Shown here in pieces: positions 27,651-35,650 of a stretch of 64,000 nucleotides of DNA. The notes below the pieces were generated by a model. The model made no database searches, was not told the origin of the DNA, and saw only the letters and a program-made list of their open reading frames with translations. The stretch is taken from contig NZ_LR594671.1 in assembly GCF_901827185.1 (NCBI RefSeq), positions 248,001 to 312,000 of the forward strand. Direction: 5' to 3'. The position numbers and the translations under genes were made by a program. Each line of letters opens with the position of its first letter. Positions within the stretch are counted from its first letter, which is position 1. The stretch is from Variovorax sp. PBL-E5 (GTDB lineage Bacteria; Pseudomonadota; Gammaproteobacteria; Burkholderiales; Burkholderiaceae_C).

Positions 27651-28457
27651 TCAGGGTTGCGGCATGAGCCGCAGTTGCAGGGACAGCACGGCCGACATCG
27701 GCATGCTCACGGATTCGGCGCCGCCGCGCGCCAGCGCCTCGAACAGCGGCAGCGCGTCGGCCATCGCATTGGCGTTGAGCGCGCGTGCCGCATCGGACTG
27801 CGCGGCCGCGGGCAGCGGTGCGCCGGAAACCAGCGACCACTCGAAGGCCGCGACCGTGCGTTCGGTGCGCTCCGGTGCCACCACGAGTGCCACGGCCAGC
27901 AGCTCGCGGCTGGTCGTCACGGAGGACAACGGCCCCACCGCCGGCATGTCGTAGCCGGCCAGCAGCACCGCCTGCCGGTCGGCGGCGCACTGGGCCGCGG
28001 CTTCGAGCAGGCCGGCCGCGAAGCTGCTTTCGTAGGCCGAGAGCGAGTTGCTGGCCGCCATGCAGCCGGTGCCGATGGTCCAGTAGCCGACCGCGGCGTT
28101 GTGCACCGAGTTGTGGAACTTGATCGGCGACAGCAGCTTCGGGTCGCTGGCCAGCGTGCTGCACATGTAGTCGTTGATGCCGAGGTCGCCGTGCGCGGAG
28201 GCGAACACGCAGGGCAGGTCGGCCGCCTTGCGTCCGGAGGATTCGACGGCCGCCGCCGCAACTTCGAGCGCGAGCGCCACCGTGTCGGGCGCGCGCCGCC
28301 GCTCGGCCGGTGCCAATAGCTGCGGCGAAGGCCGCTTGGCCGGCGGATCGGCCGGCGCGGCCTCGCCGCGGAACACCGCGCGTGCGCTTTCCCAGCCGGG
28401 CAGCGTCGGCGCCCAGAACGCGGGGCCTTCGATGTAGAGCGTGGGCGTGCTGCTCAT
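27651..28457 (-). CDS. Short beta-ketoacyl synthase-like protein (chain-length-factor type)
   Basis: A 268-residue protein with only the N-terminal thiolase-like half of a ketosynthase. It matches the short chain-length-factor-type proteins of aryl polyene clusters, so it is not a truncation artefact. Visible segments are C-V-F-A-S-A-H-G-D, K-F-H-N-S-V-H-N-A-A-V-G and T-I-G-T-G-C-M-A-A-S-N-S. The start ATG at 28457 overlaps the stop of the full-length ketosynthase (ATGA), implying a stoichiometric pair. It probably partners that enzyme in chain elongation. Confidence 0.75.
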   Translation of the reverse strand: MSSTPTLYIEGPAFWAPTLPGWESARAVFRGEAAPADPPAKRPSPQLLAPAERRRAPDTVALALEVAAAAVESSGRKAADLPCVFASAHGDLGINDYMCSTLASDPKLLSPIKFHNSVHNAAVGYWTIGTGCMAASNSLSAYESSFAAGLLEAAAQCAADRQAVLLAGYDMPAVGPLSSVTTSRELLAVALVVAPERTERTVAAFEWSLVSGAPLPAAAQSDAARALNANAMADALPLFEALARGGAESVSMPMSAVLSLQLRLMPQP

Positions 28458-29647
28458 GCCCCGGCTCCCTTGCCGAACACCAGCGAGCAGTTGTTGCCGC
28501 CGAAGCCGAAGGAATTGCTGAGGGCGTAGCGCACCTCGCAGCGCGCGGGTTTGAGCCGGATCTGCGGCCCGCAGTCGGCGTCGACCGTGGTGGTGTTGAC
28601 GGTGCCGGGCTTCAGCCCGGTCTCGATCGCGAGCAGGCTGATCACGGCCTCGACGATGCCGGCCGCGCCCAGCGTGTGGCCGGTGAAGCCCTTGGTCGAG
28701 CTGGCATGCGTGCCGGCCGGAAAGCGGCGCGCGACGAGTGCGCCTTCGACCTCGTCGTTCTTCGCGCTGGCCGTGCCGTGCATGTTGATGTAGTCGATCG
28801 CATCGGTGGCCAGCCCGGCGCGCGCCAGCGCGTCGTCGAGCGCGCGCTCGGCGCCCAGGCCTTCGGGATGCGGCGTCGACATATGGTGGGCATCGCTCGC
28901 TTCGCCATAGCCCAGCAGTTCGAGCCGGCCCGCGCCGCGTTCGATCAGCGCGAAGCCCGCGGCCTCGCCGAGGCTGATGCCGTTGCGGTCGGCATCGAAA
29001 GGCCGGCAGCGTTCGGGCGACACCAGCTCGAGCGAGTTGAAGCCGAACAGCACGCTGCCGCACAGCGTGTCCACGCCGCCGACCACGGCCGCGTCGACCA
29101 GCCCGAGGCGGATCAGGCGCTCGGCCGAGGCGAAGGCCTTGGCGCTCGACGAACAGGCGGTCGAGATCGTCTCGGCCGGCCCTTCGAGGCCCAGCGCTTC
29201 CTGCACGAACAGCGCGAGCGAGTGCGGCGTGTGGACCGCCGGGCGCTGCTGGTCGGGCGGAAAGCGGCCGTCCACCAGCTGGGTATAGGACAGCTCGGTC
29301 TCACCGATGCTGGAGGTCGAGGTGCCGAGCACCAGCGCGATGCGCGCCGGGCCGTAGCGCTTGCGCGCCGCCGCCACGGCGTCGAGGAAGCCATCGGCCT
29401 GCAGGCCCAGCCACGCGAGGCGGTTGTTGCGGCAGTCCCATTTCGCCAGCGTCGCGGGCAGGCGAAGGTCTTCGAGGCCGTCGACACGGCCGATCCAGGT
29501 CGGCAGCGGCTGCGGTCCGAAATCATTGGCGCGCAGTCCGCTGCGCGACGCTTCGAGCGCGGCGACCAAGGGGGCCTTGCCGACACCGACCGCGCAAGTC
29601 GCGGTGTAGGCACTGATCTGGAGGGGTTGGATGCGAGAGGGCGGCAC
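28454..29647 (-). CDS. Beta-ketoacyl-ACP synthase (FabF-like), polyene type
   Basis: A 397-residue full-length ketosynthase with an intact triad: Cys165 in S-T-A-C-S-S-S, His290 in N-M-H-G-T and His324 in F-T-G-H-T-L-G-A-A-G. It condenses malonyl-ACP with an acyl-ACP. Coupling to a chain-length-factor-type partner and a halogenase-like flavoprotein resembles part of aryl polyene (xanthomonadin/APE) clusters. The ACPs, dehydratase, ketoreductase and acyltransferases of such clusters are not in this window. It is first in its transcript, with 135 bases to the next gene upstream. Confidence 0.85.
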   Translation of the reverse strand: MPPSRIQPLQISAYTATCAVGVGKAPLVAALEASRSGLRANDFGPQPLPTWIGRVDGLEDLRLPATLAKWDCRNNRLAWLGLQADGFLDAVAAARKRYGPARIALVLGTSTSSIGETELSYTQLVDGRFPPDQQRPAVHTPHSLALFVQEALGLEGPAETISTACSSSAKAFASAERLIRLGLVDAAVVGGVDTLCGSVLFGFNSLELVSPERCRPFDADRNGISLGEAAGFALIERGAGRLELLGYGEASDAHHMSTPHPEGLGAERALDDALARAGLATDAIDYINMHGTASAKNDEVEGALVARRFPAGTHASSTKGFTGHTLGAAGIVEAVISLLAIETGLKPGTVNTTTVDADCGPQIRLKPARCEVRYALSNSFGFGGNNCSLVFGKGAGA

Positions 29648-29782
29648 GATGAAAAGGCGGCAGGGGAAGAGGAAGGGGGTGAATTGTGAAAAACGTCACA
29701 GCCTACCAGCTGATGGCCCTGTCGCGGCGTCGGTCGAAACCCTGCGGTCGCGGCGCAGGGACATTGCGTCGCGGGCCCGCAT

Positions 29783-30226
29783 TCAAGGCAGCGTGCTGAG
29801 GTGTGCCTGCGCGGCGGCCGCAAGCCGCTGGTCGAAGGTGGCCAGCGGCGCCCTGAGTTCCGCGGCCAGCCAAAGGTAGGCCGCGTCATGAGCCGAGAGC
29901 TCGTAGCGCGCGGCCAGCGCGTACTGCCCGGCGAGGTCGATCGGATGGAGTTCGATGTCATGGGCCTCGTAGTCGGCCAGTGCCTGGGCGAGCGAGTGCT
30001 CCGGCCAGCCCTGCCGGCGCTTCTTCAGGGCGACGCTGACGATCTCGTGGTCGAGCAGGCCGGGCGCCATGAGGCTCCGGCCCGCCAGACGCGCCAGCGC
30101 CTCGTCGCGCGCTGGCTCGTCGAACAGGACGGCACTGAGCGCGCTGCAGTCCACCACCATCGGCGGGCGCGGCAGGTACGCGGCCGGCGGCTCCGCGACG
30201 AAGACGGGGCGCGGCGCCGGGCTCAT
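29783..30226 (-). CDS. PIN-domain toxin (VapC/FitB-like)
   Basis: A 147-residue protein whose PIN domain begins M-V-V-D-C-S-A-L with catalytic Asp26. Other acidic residues of the site lie in D-H-E-I-V-S-V, L-S-A-H-D-A-A-Y and L-A-T-F-D-Q-R. PIN toxins are Mg-dependent ribonucleases. The first 22 residues are Pro/Ala-rich and atypical; the Met at codon 23 would give the usual start, but the GGAGG from the repeat upstream points to ATG 30226. It lies 61 bases downstream of its RHH antitoxin gene. Confidence 0.85.
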   Translation of the reverse strand: MSPAPRPVFVAEPPAAYLPRPPMVVDCSALSAVLFDEPARDEALARLAGRSLMAPGLLDHEIVSVALKKRRQGWPEHSLAQALADYEAHDIELHPIDLAGQYALAARYELSAHDAAYLWLAAELRAPLATFDQRLAAAAQAHLSTLP

Positions 30227-30287
30227 AAGGCAACCTCCGTGCTTCGCACTGCGGTGCGAGCTTGCTTGGGGCGGCCCGGCGCGGCGC
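30227..30287 (-). repeat. 61-bp intergenic repeat, copy B, carrying a ribosome binding site
   Basis: It exactly fills the gap between the antitoxin stop and the toxin start. It matches copy A at 13514-13574 in length and at about 49 of 61 positions, in the same orientation relative to the downstream gene. On the minus strand it ends CGGAGGTT just before the toxin ATG, so it provides that gene's Shine-Dalgarno. Confidence 0.75.
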
Positions 30288-30608
30288 TCAACGAGCGTCC
30301 CGTTCAGCGCGCAGGATATCGACCGCGAGCGGGCCGGCGGTGATCGGCTGCGGAAAGCGCACGCGGTGCTCGGCGGCGATCTGCTCGGTCGTCTTTGAAC
30401 CGCGGCGGATGATTTGCTGGCCATGGCCGCGCGTCGTTGCAGTGGCCGGCGACGGGACGGCGCCAGCCACGGTGCTATCTGCGCCGCGAACCGCCTGTTC
30501 GATGATGGCCATCAGCTCGCCCTGCAGCGAGCGGTGATTGCGCGCCGCGCGCTGGCGAAGCTGCTCGGCGAGGGCCTCGGGAACGTCTTTCAGGGACAGG
30601 CTGACCAT
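30288..30608 (-). CDS. Ribbon-helix-helix antitoxin (FitA/VapB-like)
   Basis: A 106-residue protein starting at ATG 30608. The N-terminus M-V-S-L-S-L-K-D-V-P-E-A-L is an RHH beta strand. It is followed by helices with N-H-R-S-L-Q-G-E-L, the FitA-type Arc/CopG fold that binds operator DNA. The C-terminal half (from about residue 60) would wrap the PIN toxin. A large inverted repeat directly upstream of the start is the likely operator. An in-frame extension to 30794 reads through that operator and ampG and is not credible. Confidence 0.85.
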   Translation of the reverse strand: MVSLSLKDVPEALAEQLRQRAARNHRSLQGELMAIIEQAVRGADSTVAGAVPSPATATTRGHGQQIIRRGSKTTEQIAAEHRVRFPQPITAGPLAVDILRAERDAR

Positions 30609-30615
30609 CCAAATC

Positions 30616-30648
30616 TCCCAAATGGCGCCATTATGGCGCCATTTGGGA
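30616..30648. promoter_or_regulatory. Toxin-antitoxin operator: 15-base inverted repeat built from two palindromes
   Basis: TCCCAAATGGCGCCA (30616-30630) and its exact reverse complement (30634-30648) are separated by three bases. Each arm contains the ten-base palindrome ATGGCGCCAT, giving two half-sites 11 bases apart, close to one helical turn. This arrangement suits cooperative binding of RHH antitoxin dimers. The repeat begins seven bases before the antitoxin ATG and overlaps the last codons and stop of ampG. Confidence 0.75.
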
Positions 30649-31995
30649 TCCTTGGCCCGACGGCGTGGTCGATCTGTTTCTCGCCCTTGCCGCCAGCGCC
30701 ACCAGCACCAGCACCGGCAACCCCAGCGCTGCGGTGCCGACGAAGAAGGCCTTGTACCCATAGGCATCCACGAAAACCCCCGAATACCCGGCAATGAACT
30801 TCGGCAGCAGCAGCATCAGCGAGCTGAAGAGCGCGTACTGCGTCGCCGAATAGCTGATGTTGGTCAGGCTCGACAGGTAGGCGATGAAGGCCGCCGAAGC
30901 GATGCCGCCGGCCAGGTTGTCGGCCGACACCACCAGCACCAGCGCCGTGACGTCGTGCCCGCGCGAGGCGAGGCCGGCGAACAGCAGGTTGCTCGCCGCG
31001 CTCAGCACCGCGCCCAGCATCAGCACGCGCATCACGCCCAGGCGCACCGACAGCACGCCGCCGACGAAGGCACCCGCCAGCGTCATCACCACGCCGTAGA
31101 TCTTGCTCACGGTGGCGACCTCGTCCTTGGTGAAGCCCATGTCGACGTAGAAGGGGTTGGCCATGATGCCCATCACCACGTCGCTGATGCGGTAGATCGC
31201 GATCAGCGACAGGATCAGCGCGGCTTGCCAGCGGTAGCGGCGGATGAAGTCGGCGAAGGGCTCGACCAGCACCTCGCGCAGCCATGCGGTCGCGTTCTTC
31301 GGCGCCGGCAGCGCGACGCGCACCGGCTCGGGCGACAGCAGCACGGTGATCACGCCCACCGCCATCGACGCCGCCATCACGAGGTAGGCGGTCTTCCAGG
31401 CGCCGTTCTGGTAGCCCGTCGCGCCGGTGATCTCGGCCCAGGCCGCGATCCAGAGCACACCGGCGCCGGCCCAGATCATCGCCAGCCGGTAGCCGGTCTG
31501 GTAGGCCGCCGCCAGCGCTGCCTGCTTGCGCGTGGCGGCGGATTCGATGCGGAAGGCGTCCAGCGCAATGTCCTGCGTGGCCGAGCCGAAGGCGACCAGC
31601 AGCGCGCACCAGACCAGCGGCGGCAGGCCGTCGCGCGGATCGTTGGACGCCATGCCGACGAGCCCGGCGATCACGACCATCTGCGCCAGCAGCAGCCAGC
31701 CGCGGCGGCGTCCGAGCAAGGTGGTCAGAGGCGGGATCGGCAGCCGGTCCACCAGCGGCGCCCAGGCCCACTTGAAGCCGTAGGCCAGGCCGACCCAGCT
31801 CAGGTACCCGATGGTGGCGCGGTCGACGCCGGCTTCGCGCAGGCGAAAGCTCAGCGTGCCCAGCACCAGCAGCAGCGGCAGGCCGGCGGAGAAGCCCAGC
31901 GCCAGCATGCGCAGGGTTGCGGGTTCGAGATAGACCTTGAGCGCGTCGCGCCAGGGTGGGGCAGGGGAGGCTTCGGCAGCCGGTGGTGCGGACAT
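30631..31995 (-). CDS. ampG: AmpG-family muropeptide MFS transporter
   Basis: A 454-residue MFS protein with about twelve to fourteen helices that imports anhydromuropeptides for cell-wall recycling and beta-lactamase induction. Recognisable segments are G-Y-L-S-W-V-G-L-A-Y-G-F-K-W-A-W-A-P and S-A-T-Q-D-I-A-L-D-A-F-R-I-E, both strong AmpG signatures. ATG 31995 is the start. Its final codons (A-T-G, G-C-G, C-C-A, stop) lie within the toxin-antitoxin operator, so the two units are tightly packed. Divergent from the MFS exporter. Confidence 0.9.
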   Translation of the reverse strand: MSAPPAAEASPAPPWRDALKVYLEPATLRMLALGFSAGLPLLLVLGTLSFRLREAGVDRATIGYLSWVGLAYGFKWAWAPLVDRLPIPPLTTLLGRRRGWLLLAQMVVIAGLVGMASNDPRDGLPPLVWCALLVAFGSATQDIALDAFRIESAATRKQAALAAAYQTGYRLAMIWAGAGVLWIAAWAEITGATGYQNGAWKTAYLVMAASMAVGVITVLLSPEPVRVALPAPKNATAWLREVLVEPFADFIRRYRWQAALILSLIAIYRISDVVMGIMANPFYVDMGFTKDEVATVSKIYGVVMTLAGAFVGGVLSVRLGVMRVLMLGAVLSAASNLLFAGLASRGHDVTALVLVVSADNLAGGIASAAFIAYLSSLTNISYSATQYALFSSLMLLLPKFIAGYSGVFVDAYGYKAFFVGTAALGLPVLVLVALAARARNRSTTPSGQGSQMAP

Positions 31996-32135
31996 GGACG
32001 ACGGTCGTTGAGGGCCGCCCATTATTCCCGCATGCACCGGCGCCCTTCGTGCAGGCTTCGGTGGCATGTCCGGAAACGGCCGGCGCGCGCGGCCTTCGAG
32101 CGCACCATCGGGTCTCACAAACGAACAGACATGCC

Positions 32136-33356
32136 ATGGCGTCACGCCTTCCCCGTTCCTTCGCTTTCCTCGCCGGCGCCAATTTCGCGGCGCAATCCGC
32201 CGAACAACTGAGCCTCGCGGCCGCGCCGATCGTGGCCGTGCTGCTGCTGGGCGCAGGGCCCGGCGAGATCGGCTTTCTTGCCACCGCGCAGACGCTGCCT
32301 TTCCTGTTGATGTCGATTCCGCTGGGCCTCGTGGCCGACCGGACTTCGCGCGCCCGGCTCATGCGCTGGGCCGAAGCCGTGCGCATGCTCGCGCTGCTGG
32401 CCCTGCTCGCCGCGGTGCTGTGCAACCGGCTGTCGGTCGGCCTGCTCGCCGTGCTCGGTTTCGTCGGCGCCGTCGGCACCGTGGCCTTCAGTGTCGCGGC
32501 GCCGGCCATCGTGCCGGCGCTGGTGCCGCGCGAGGCGTTCGCGCAGGCCAATGGCCGGCTCGAACTGGTGCGCAGCGCGGCCTTTGCCGCCGGGCCGGCG
32601 CTTGCGGGCGCTCTCGTTGCCTGGGCTGGCGCCTCGGCGGCCTTCATCCTGGCTTCGATGCTGTCGGCGGCTGCGCTGGCGCTGCTGCTGCGGCTCGTCG
32701 AGCCGCCGCGCAAGCCGGCGCCCGCGCACCGGCCGCTGGCTGCGCTGCGCGAGGGTGCGGCCCTGGTGTGGCGCGATGCGATGCTGCGGCCGATCCTGCT
32801 CACGGCAGTCGCGTGGAACATCTCGTGGTTCGTGCTGCAGGTGGCCTACGTGCCGTATGCGATGCGCATGCTCGGCCTCAGCGTCGGCACCGTGGGCGTC
32901 ACGCTCGCGAGCTACGGCGCCGGCATGGTGGTAGGCGCGCTGCTGGCGCCGCGCGTCGTCACGGCCATGCCTTTCGGCCGCGCGATCCAGCTCGGGCCCG
33001 CCGTGTCGGTGCTGGCGGCGGCGGCCATGCTGCTCACGCTGGCCTTTCCGTTCGCGGCGCTGGCGGCGCTGGCCTTCTTCCTGTTCGGCGCCGGTCCGAT
33101 CATCTGGACCATCACCTCGACCACGCTGCGCCAGACGGTCACGCCGGGCGCCATGCTGGGGCGCGTGTCGGCGATGTTCCTCACGGTCAATGCCGGTTCG
33201 CGGCCGCTCGGTGCGGCACTCGGCGGACTGGTCGGTGCATGGTGGGGTGAGCCCGCCTGCCTGTTCCTGGCCAGCGCGGGCTTCGTGCTGCAGGCCGCGG
33301 TGATCTTCGCCTCGCAGGTTCGCACGCTGCGGCAGCTGCCCGCAGCCGCCGGCTGA
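32136..33356 (+). CDS. MFS exporter (MFS_3/EntS-like)
   Basis: A 406-residue transporter with twelve predicted helices. G-L-V-A-D-R-T-S-R-A-R-L-M-R near residue 60 is MFS motif A. The fold matches the MFS_3 group that contains the enterobactin exporter EntS and macrolide exporters. ATG 32136 is chosen (an ATG five bases upstream is out of frame). Nothing nearby indicates the substrate. The 140-base gap shared with ampG holds both promoters. Confidence 0.82.
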   Translation: MASRLPRSFAFLAGANFAAQSAEQLSLAAAPIVAVLLLGAGPGEIGFLATAQTLPFLLMSIPLGLVADRTSRARLMRWAEAVRMLALLALLAAVLCNRLSVGLLAVLGFVGAVGTVAFSVAAPAIVPALVPREAFAQANGRLELVRSAAFAAGPALAGALVAWAGASAAFILASMLSAAALALLLRLVEPPRKPAPAHRPLAALREGAALVWRDAMLRPILLTAVAWNISWFVLQVAYVPYAMRMLGLSVGTVGVTLASYGAGMVVGALLAPRVVTAMPFGRAIQLGPAVSVLAAAAMLLTLAFPFAALAALAFFLFGAGPIIWTITSTTLRQTVTPGAMLGRVSAMFLTVNAGSRPLGAALGGLVGAWWGEPACLFLASAGFVLQAAVIFASQVRTLRQLPAAAG

Positions 33357-33410
33357 TCCCGACAGCGCATACCGCCGGGCCGCGTCGCCTGGCACGCCGT
33401 TTGCAAGTCA

Positions 33411-33424
33411 TCTTGTACACAAGA
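33411..33424. promoter_or_regulatory. Candidate GntR operator upstream of atzF
   Basis: TCTTGTACACAAGA has perfect six-base arms around a two-base centre, 15 bases before the atzF ATG. FCD-type GntR regulators favour TTGTATACAA-like dyads. A related site (ten of 14 bases identical) lies upstream of the BMP receptor gene at 35585-35598. Confidence 0.55.
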
Positions 33425-33438
33425 CAGGATGCTTGAAG

Positions 33439-35157
33439 ATGGTGCATGAAGGAGGCCCGCGCCCCGGCGCGGCGAATGGCCCGGCCGGCGGACTCGCCGC
33501 CGAGGCATGGATCACGCGGCTCGACCCGCCGCTGCACGGCGCGAGCTCGGGCCCGCTGGCCGGGCTGCGCTTCGCAGCCAAGGACAACATCGACGTGGCC
33601 GGCGTGCCGACCACGGCGGCCTGCCCGGCCTTCGCACGCACGCCGGACGTGCATGCCGCGGTGGTGCGGCGGCTGCTCGATGCCGGTGCGAGCCTGCTCG
33701 GCAAGACCAATCTCGACCAGTTCGCCTGCGGGCTGAACGGCACGCGCTCGCCCTATGGCGCAGTGCCCAACAGCTTCGATGCGCGCTGCGTGTCGGGCGG
33801 GTCGAGCTCCGGCTCGGCCTACGTGGTCGCCACCGGACAGGCCGACTTCGCGCTGGGGACCGACACCGCGGGCTCGGGCCGGGTGCCGGCGGGGCTCAAC
33901 AACATCGTCGGCATCAAGCCTTCGCGCGGACTGGTCAGTGCGCGCGGCGTGGTGCCGGCGGCGCAGAGCGTGGACTGCGTGTCGATCTTCGCGCGCACCG
34001 TCGGGCTTGCCGCGCGTGTGCTGCAGACCGCGATGGGCTTCGATGCGGAAGATCCCTACGCGCGCCAGCTGACGCTTGCGACGCAGGCACTGCCGGCGCG
34101 CTTTCGCTTCGGCGTGCCGTCGGCACCGCGCTTCTTCGGCGAGGCGTTTTCCGCCGCGGCCTTCGAGCGCGCGATCGAACAGATGCGCGCGCTCGGCGGG
34201 GCGCCGGTCGCGGTCGACTACGCACCGCTGGCCGCAGCGGCGGCGCTGCTCTACGACAGCGCACTCGTCGCCGAGCGCTACGCCGCCGTGCGCGACTTCT
34301 TCGACGGGCACGAAGCCGAGGTGCTCGAGCCGGTGCGCAGCATCCTTGCGCAGGGCCGCAACTACAGCGCCGCCGACTACGTCGATGCGCGCACCCGGCT
34401 GCATGCGCTGGGCCAGCGCGCCGGTGCGATGTGGCGCGACATCGACGTGCTGCTGGTGCCGACCGCGCCCACGCACTGCACCATCGCGGCGATGCAGGCC
34501 GATCCGGTCGCGCTCAACCGCGCGCTCGGCGAATACACCAACTTCGTCAACCTGCTCGACTATGCGGCGATCTCGGTGCCGAGCAGCCTGCGCGCCGACG
34601 GCTTGCCTTTCGGCATCACGCTGATCGGCCGCTCCGGCAGCGACTTCCAGCTCGCCGAGCTCGGCCAGCGCTTTCATCATGCGACGGGTCTCGCGCTCGG
34701 CGCGACCGGCGAGCCGATGCCTGCGCCCGAGGCCTTGCCCGTGATCGCGCCGGCAGCCACGGCCCGGGTCGCCGTCGTCGGCGCCCATCTCAGCGGCATG
34801 CCGCTGAATGCGCAACTGACCGAGCGCGGCGCGTGCCTGCGCGCGGCCACCGAGACCGCGCCCGTCTACCGCCTCTATGCATTGCCCGGCACCGTGCCGC
34901 CCAAGCCCGGCCTCGTTCGCGTCGCACCGGGCGAAGGCGCTGCGATCGCCGTCGAGGTCTGGGAGATGCCGCTCGCGCATTACGGCGGCTTCGTCGCGCT
35001 GGTCCCGTCGCCGCTGGGCATCGGCAGCATCCTGCTCGCGGACGGCAGCAGCGTGCAGGGCTTTCTCTGCGAAGCGGCCGCGCTGGCCGGCGCGGCCGAC
35101 ATCACCCCTCACGGCGGCTGGCGCGCATTCATCGCCTCCAGCGGAGCCATCGCATGA
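33439..35157 (+). CDS. atzF: Allophanate hydrolase (AtzF-like)
   Basis: A 572-residue amidase-signature enzyme that hydrolyses allophanate to ammonia and CO2, the final step of biuret and s-triazine degradation. Lys48 in A-A-K-D-N-I-D, the cis-Ser region S-G-G-S-S-S-G-S (about 119-126) and nucleophile Ser146 in G-T-D-T-A-G-S-G-R are intact. The C-terminal 140 residues form the extra AtzF domain (G-H-L-type [15 protein letters not shown] start). ATG 33439 is chosen over TTG 33433. Its stop overlaps the AtzH-like start (ATGA). Confidence 0.9.
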   Translation: MVHEGGPRPGAANGPAGGLAAEAWITRLDPPLHGASSGPLAGLRFAAKDNIDVAGVPTTAACPAFARTPDVHAAVVRRLLDAGASLLGKTNLDQFACGLNGTRSPYGAVPNSFDARCVSGGSSSGSAYVVATGQADFALGTDTAGSGRVPAGLNNIVGIKPSRGLVSARGVVPAAQSVDCVSIFARTVGLAARVLQTAMGFDAEDPYARQLTLATQALPARFRFGVPSAPRFFGEAFSAAAFERAIEQMRALGGAPVAVDYAPLAAAAALLYDSALVAERYAAVRDFFDGHEAEVLEPVRSILAQGRNYSAADYVDARTRLHALGQRAGAMWRDIDVLLVPTAPTHCTIAAMQADPVALNRALGEYTNFVNLLDYAAISVPSSLRADGLPFGITLIGRSGSDFQLAELGQRFHHATGLALGATGEPMPAPEALPVIAPAATARVAVVGAHLSGMPLNAQLTERGACLRAATETAPVYRLYALPGTVPPKPGLVRVAPGEGAAIAVEVWEMPLAHYGGFVALVPSPLGIGSILLADGSSVQGFLCEAAALAGAADITPHGGWRAFIASSGAIA

Positions 35158-35534
35158 CGCTCGCCATCAATTTTCCCGACATCGTCGCCGAGGTCACGGC
35201 CGCCAGCGATCGCTACGAGGATGCACTGGTCCACAACAGGACCGAGGTGCTCGACGAATTGTTCTGGGACAGCCCGCACACGCTGCGCTACGGCGACAGC
35301 GGCAATCAGTACGGCCACGCCGAGATCCGCGCCTTCCGCGCGGCGCAACCGCCGCAAGGCATGAAGCGCGCGCTGCTGCGCACCGTCATCACCACCTACG
35401 GCACCGACTTCGCGACCGTCAACCTCGAGTTCCGGCGCGAAGGAAGCACAAGGACGGGGCGTCAGAGCCAGACCTGGATGCGCACCGCCCAAGGTTGGCG
35501 CGTGGTGGCCGCGCACGTGAGCCTGCTGGGCTGA
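35154..35534 (+). CDS. AtzH-like protein (SnoaL/NTF2 fold)
   Basis: A 126-residue protein of the DUF3225 family. Its [10 protein letters not shown] start, [13 protein letters not shown] and [17 protein letters not shown] end are family features. In Pseudomonas sp. ADP the homologue AtzH is reported as a 1,3-dicarboxyurea amidohydrolase feeding allophanate to AtzF. Here it is coupled to the atzF stop by ATGA overlap. The AtzG and AtzE partners are absent, so the route to its substrate is unclear. Confidence 0.85.
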   Translation: MTLAINFPDIVAEVTAASDRYEDALVHNRTEVLDELFWDSPHTLRYGDSGNQYGHAEIRAFRAAQPPQGMKRALLRTVITTYGTDFATVNLEFRREGSTRTGRQSQTWMRTAQGWRVVAAHVSLLG

Positions 35535-35584
35535 TTTCAGGCCCTAAAACCCCGGCACGGCGCTGGTACGGTTTATGCACACCA

Positions 35585-35598
35585 TCTTGTATCCAAGT
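35585..35598. promoter_or_regulatory. Candidate GntR operator upstream of the BMP receptor gene
   Basis: TCTTGTATCCAAGT contains CTTG and CAAG arms around TATC and shares ten of 14 positions with the dyad before atzF. It lies 53 bases before the receptor ATG, within a 116-base gap that probably holds the promoter of the transporter operon. Confidence 0.5.
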
Positions 35599-35650
35599 TG
35601 ACTTCACCCCCGTTCCCTTCGACTTCATCCTCATTACCTGGAGCACGCCC

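Noticed and set aside
27651..28457. Ketosynthase pseudogene truncated at the C-terminus
   Set aside because: The 268-residue length is normal for the short chain-length-factor-type ketosynthases of polyene clusters, and both ends are tightly coupled to neighbours.
30590..32821. 743-codon open frame on the minus strand
   Set aside because: Out-of-frame shadow of ampG and antisense of the MFS exporter; amino acid composition is Arg/Ala-biased.
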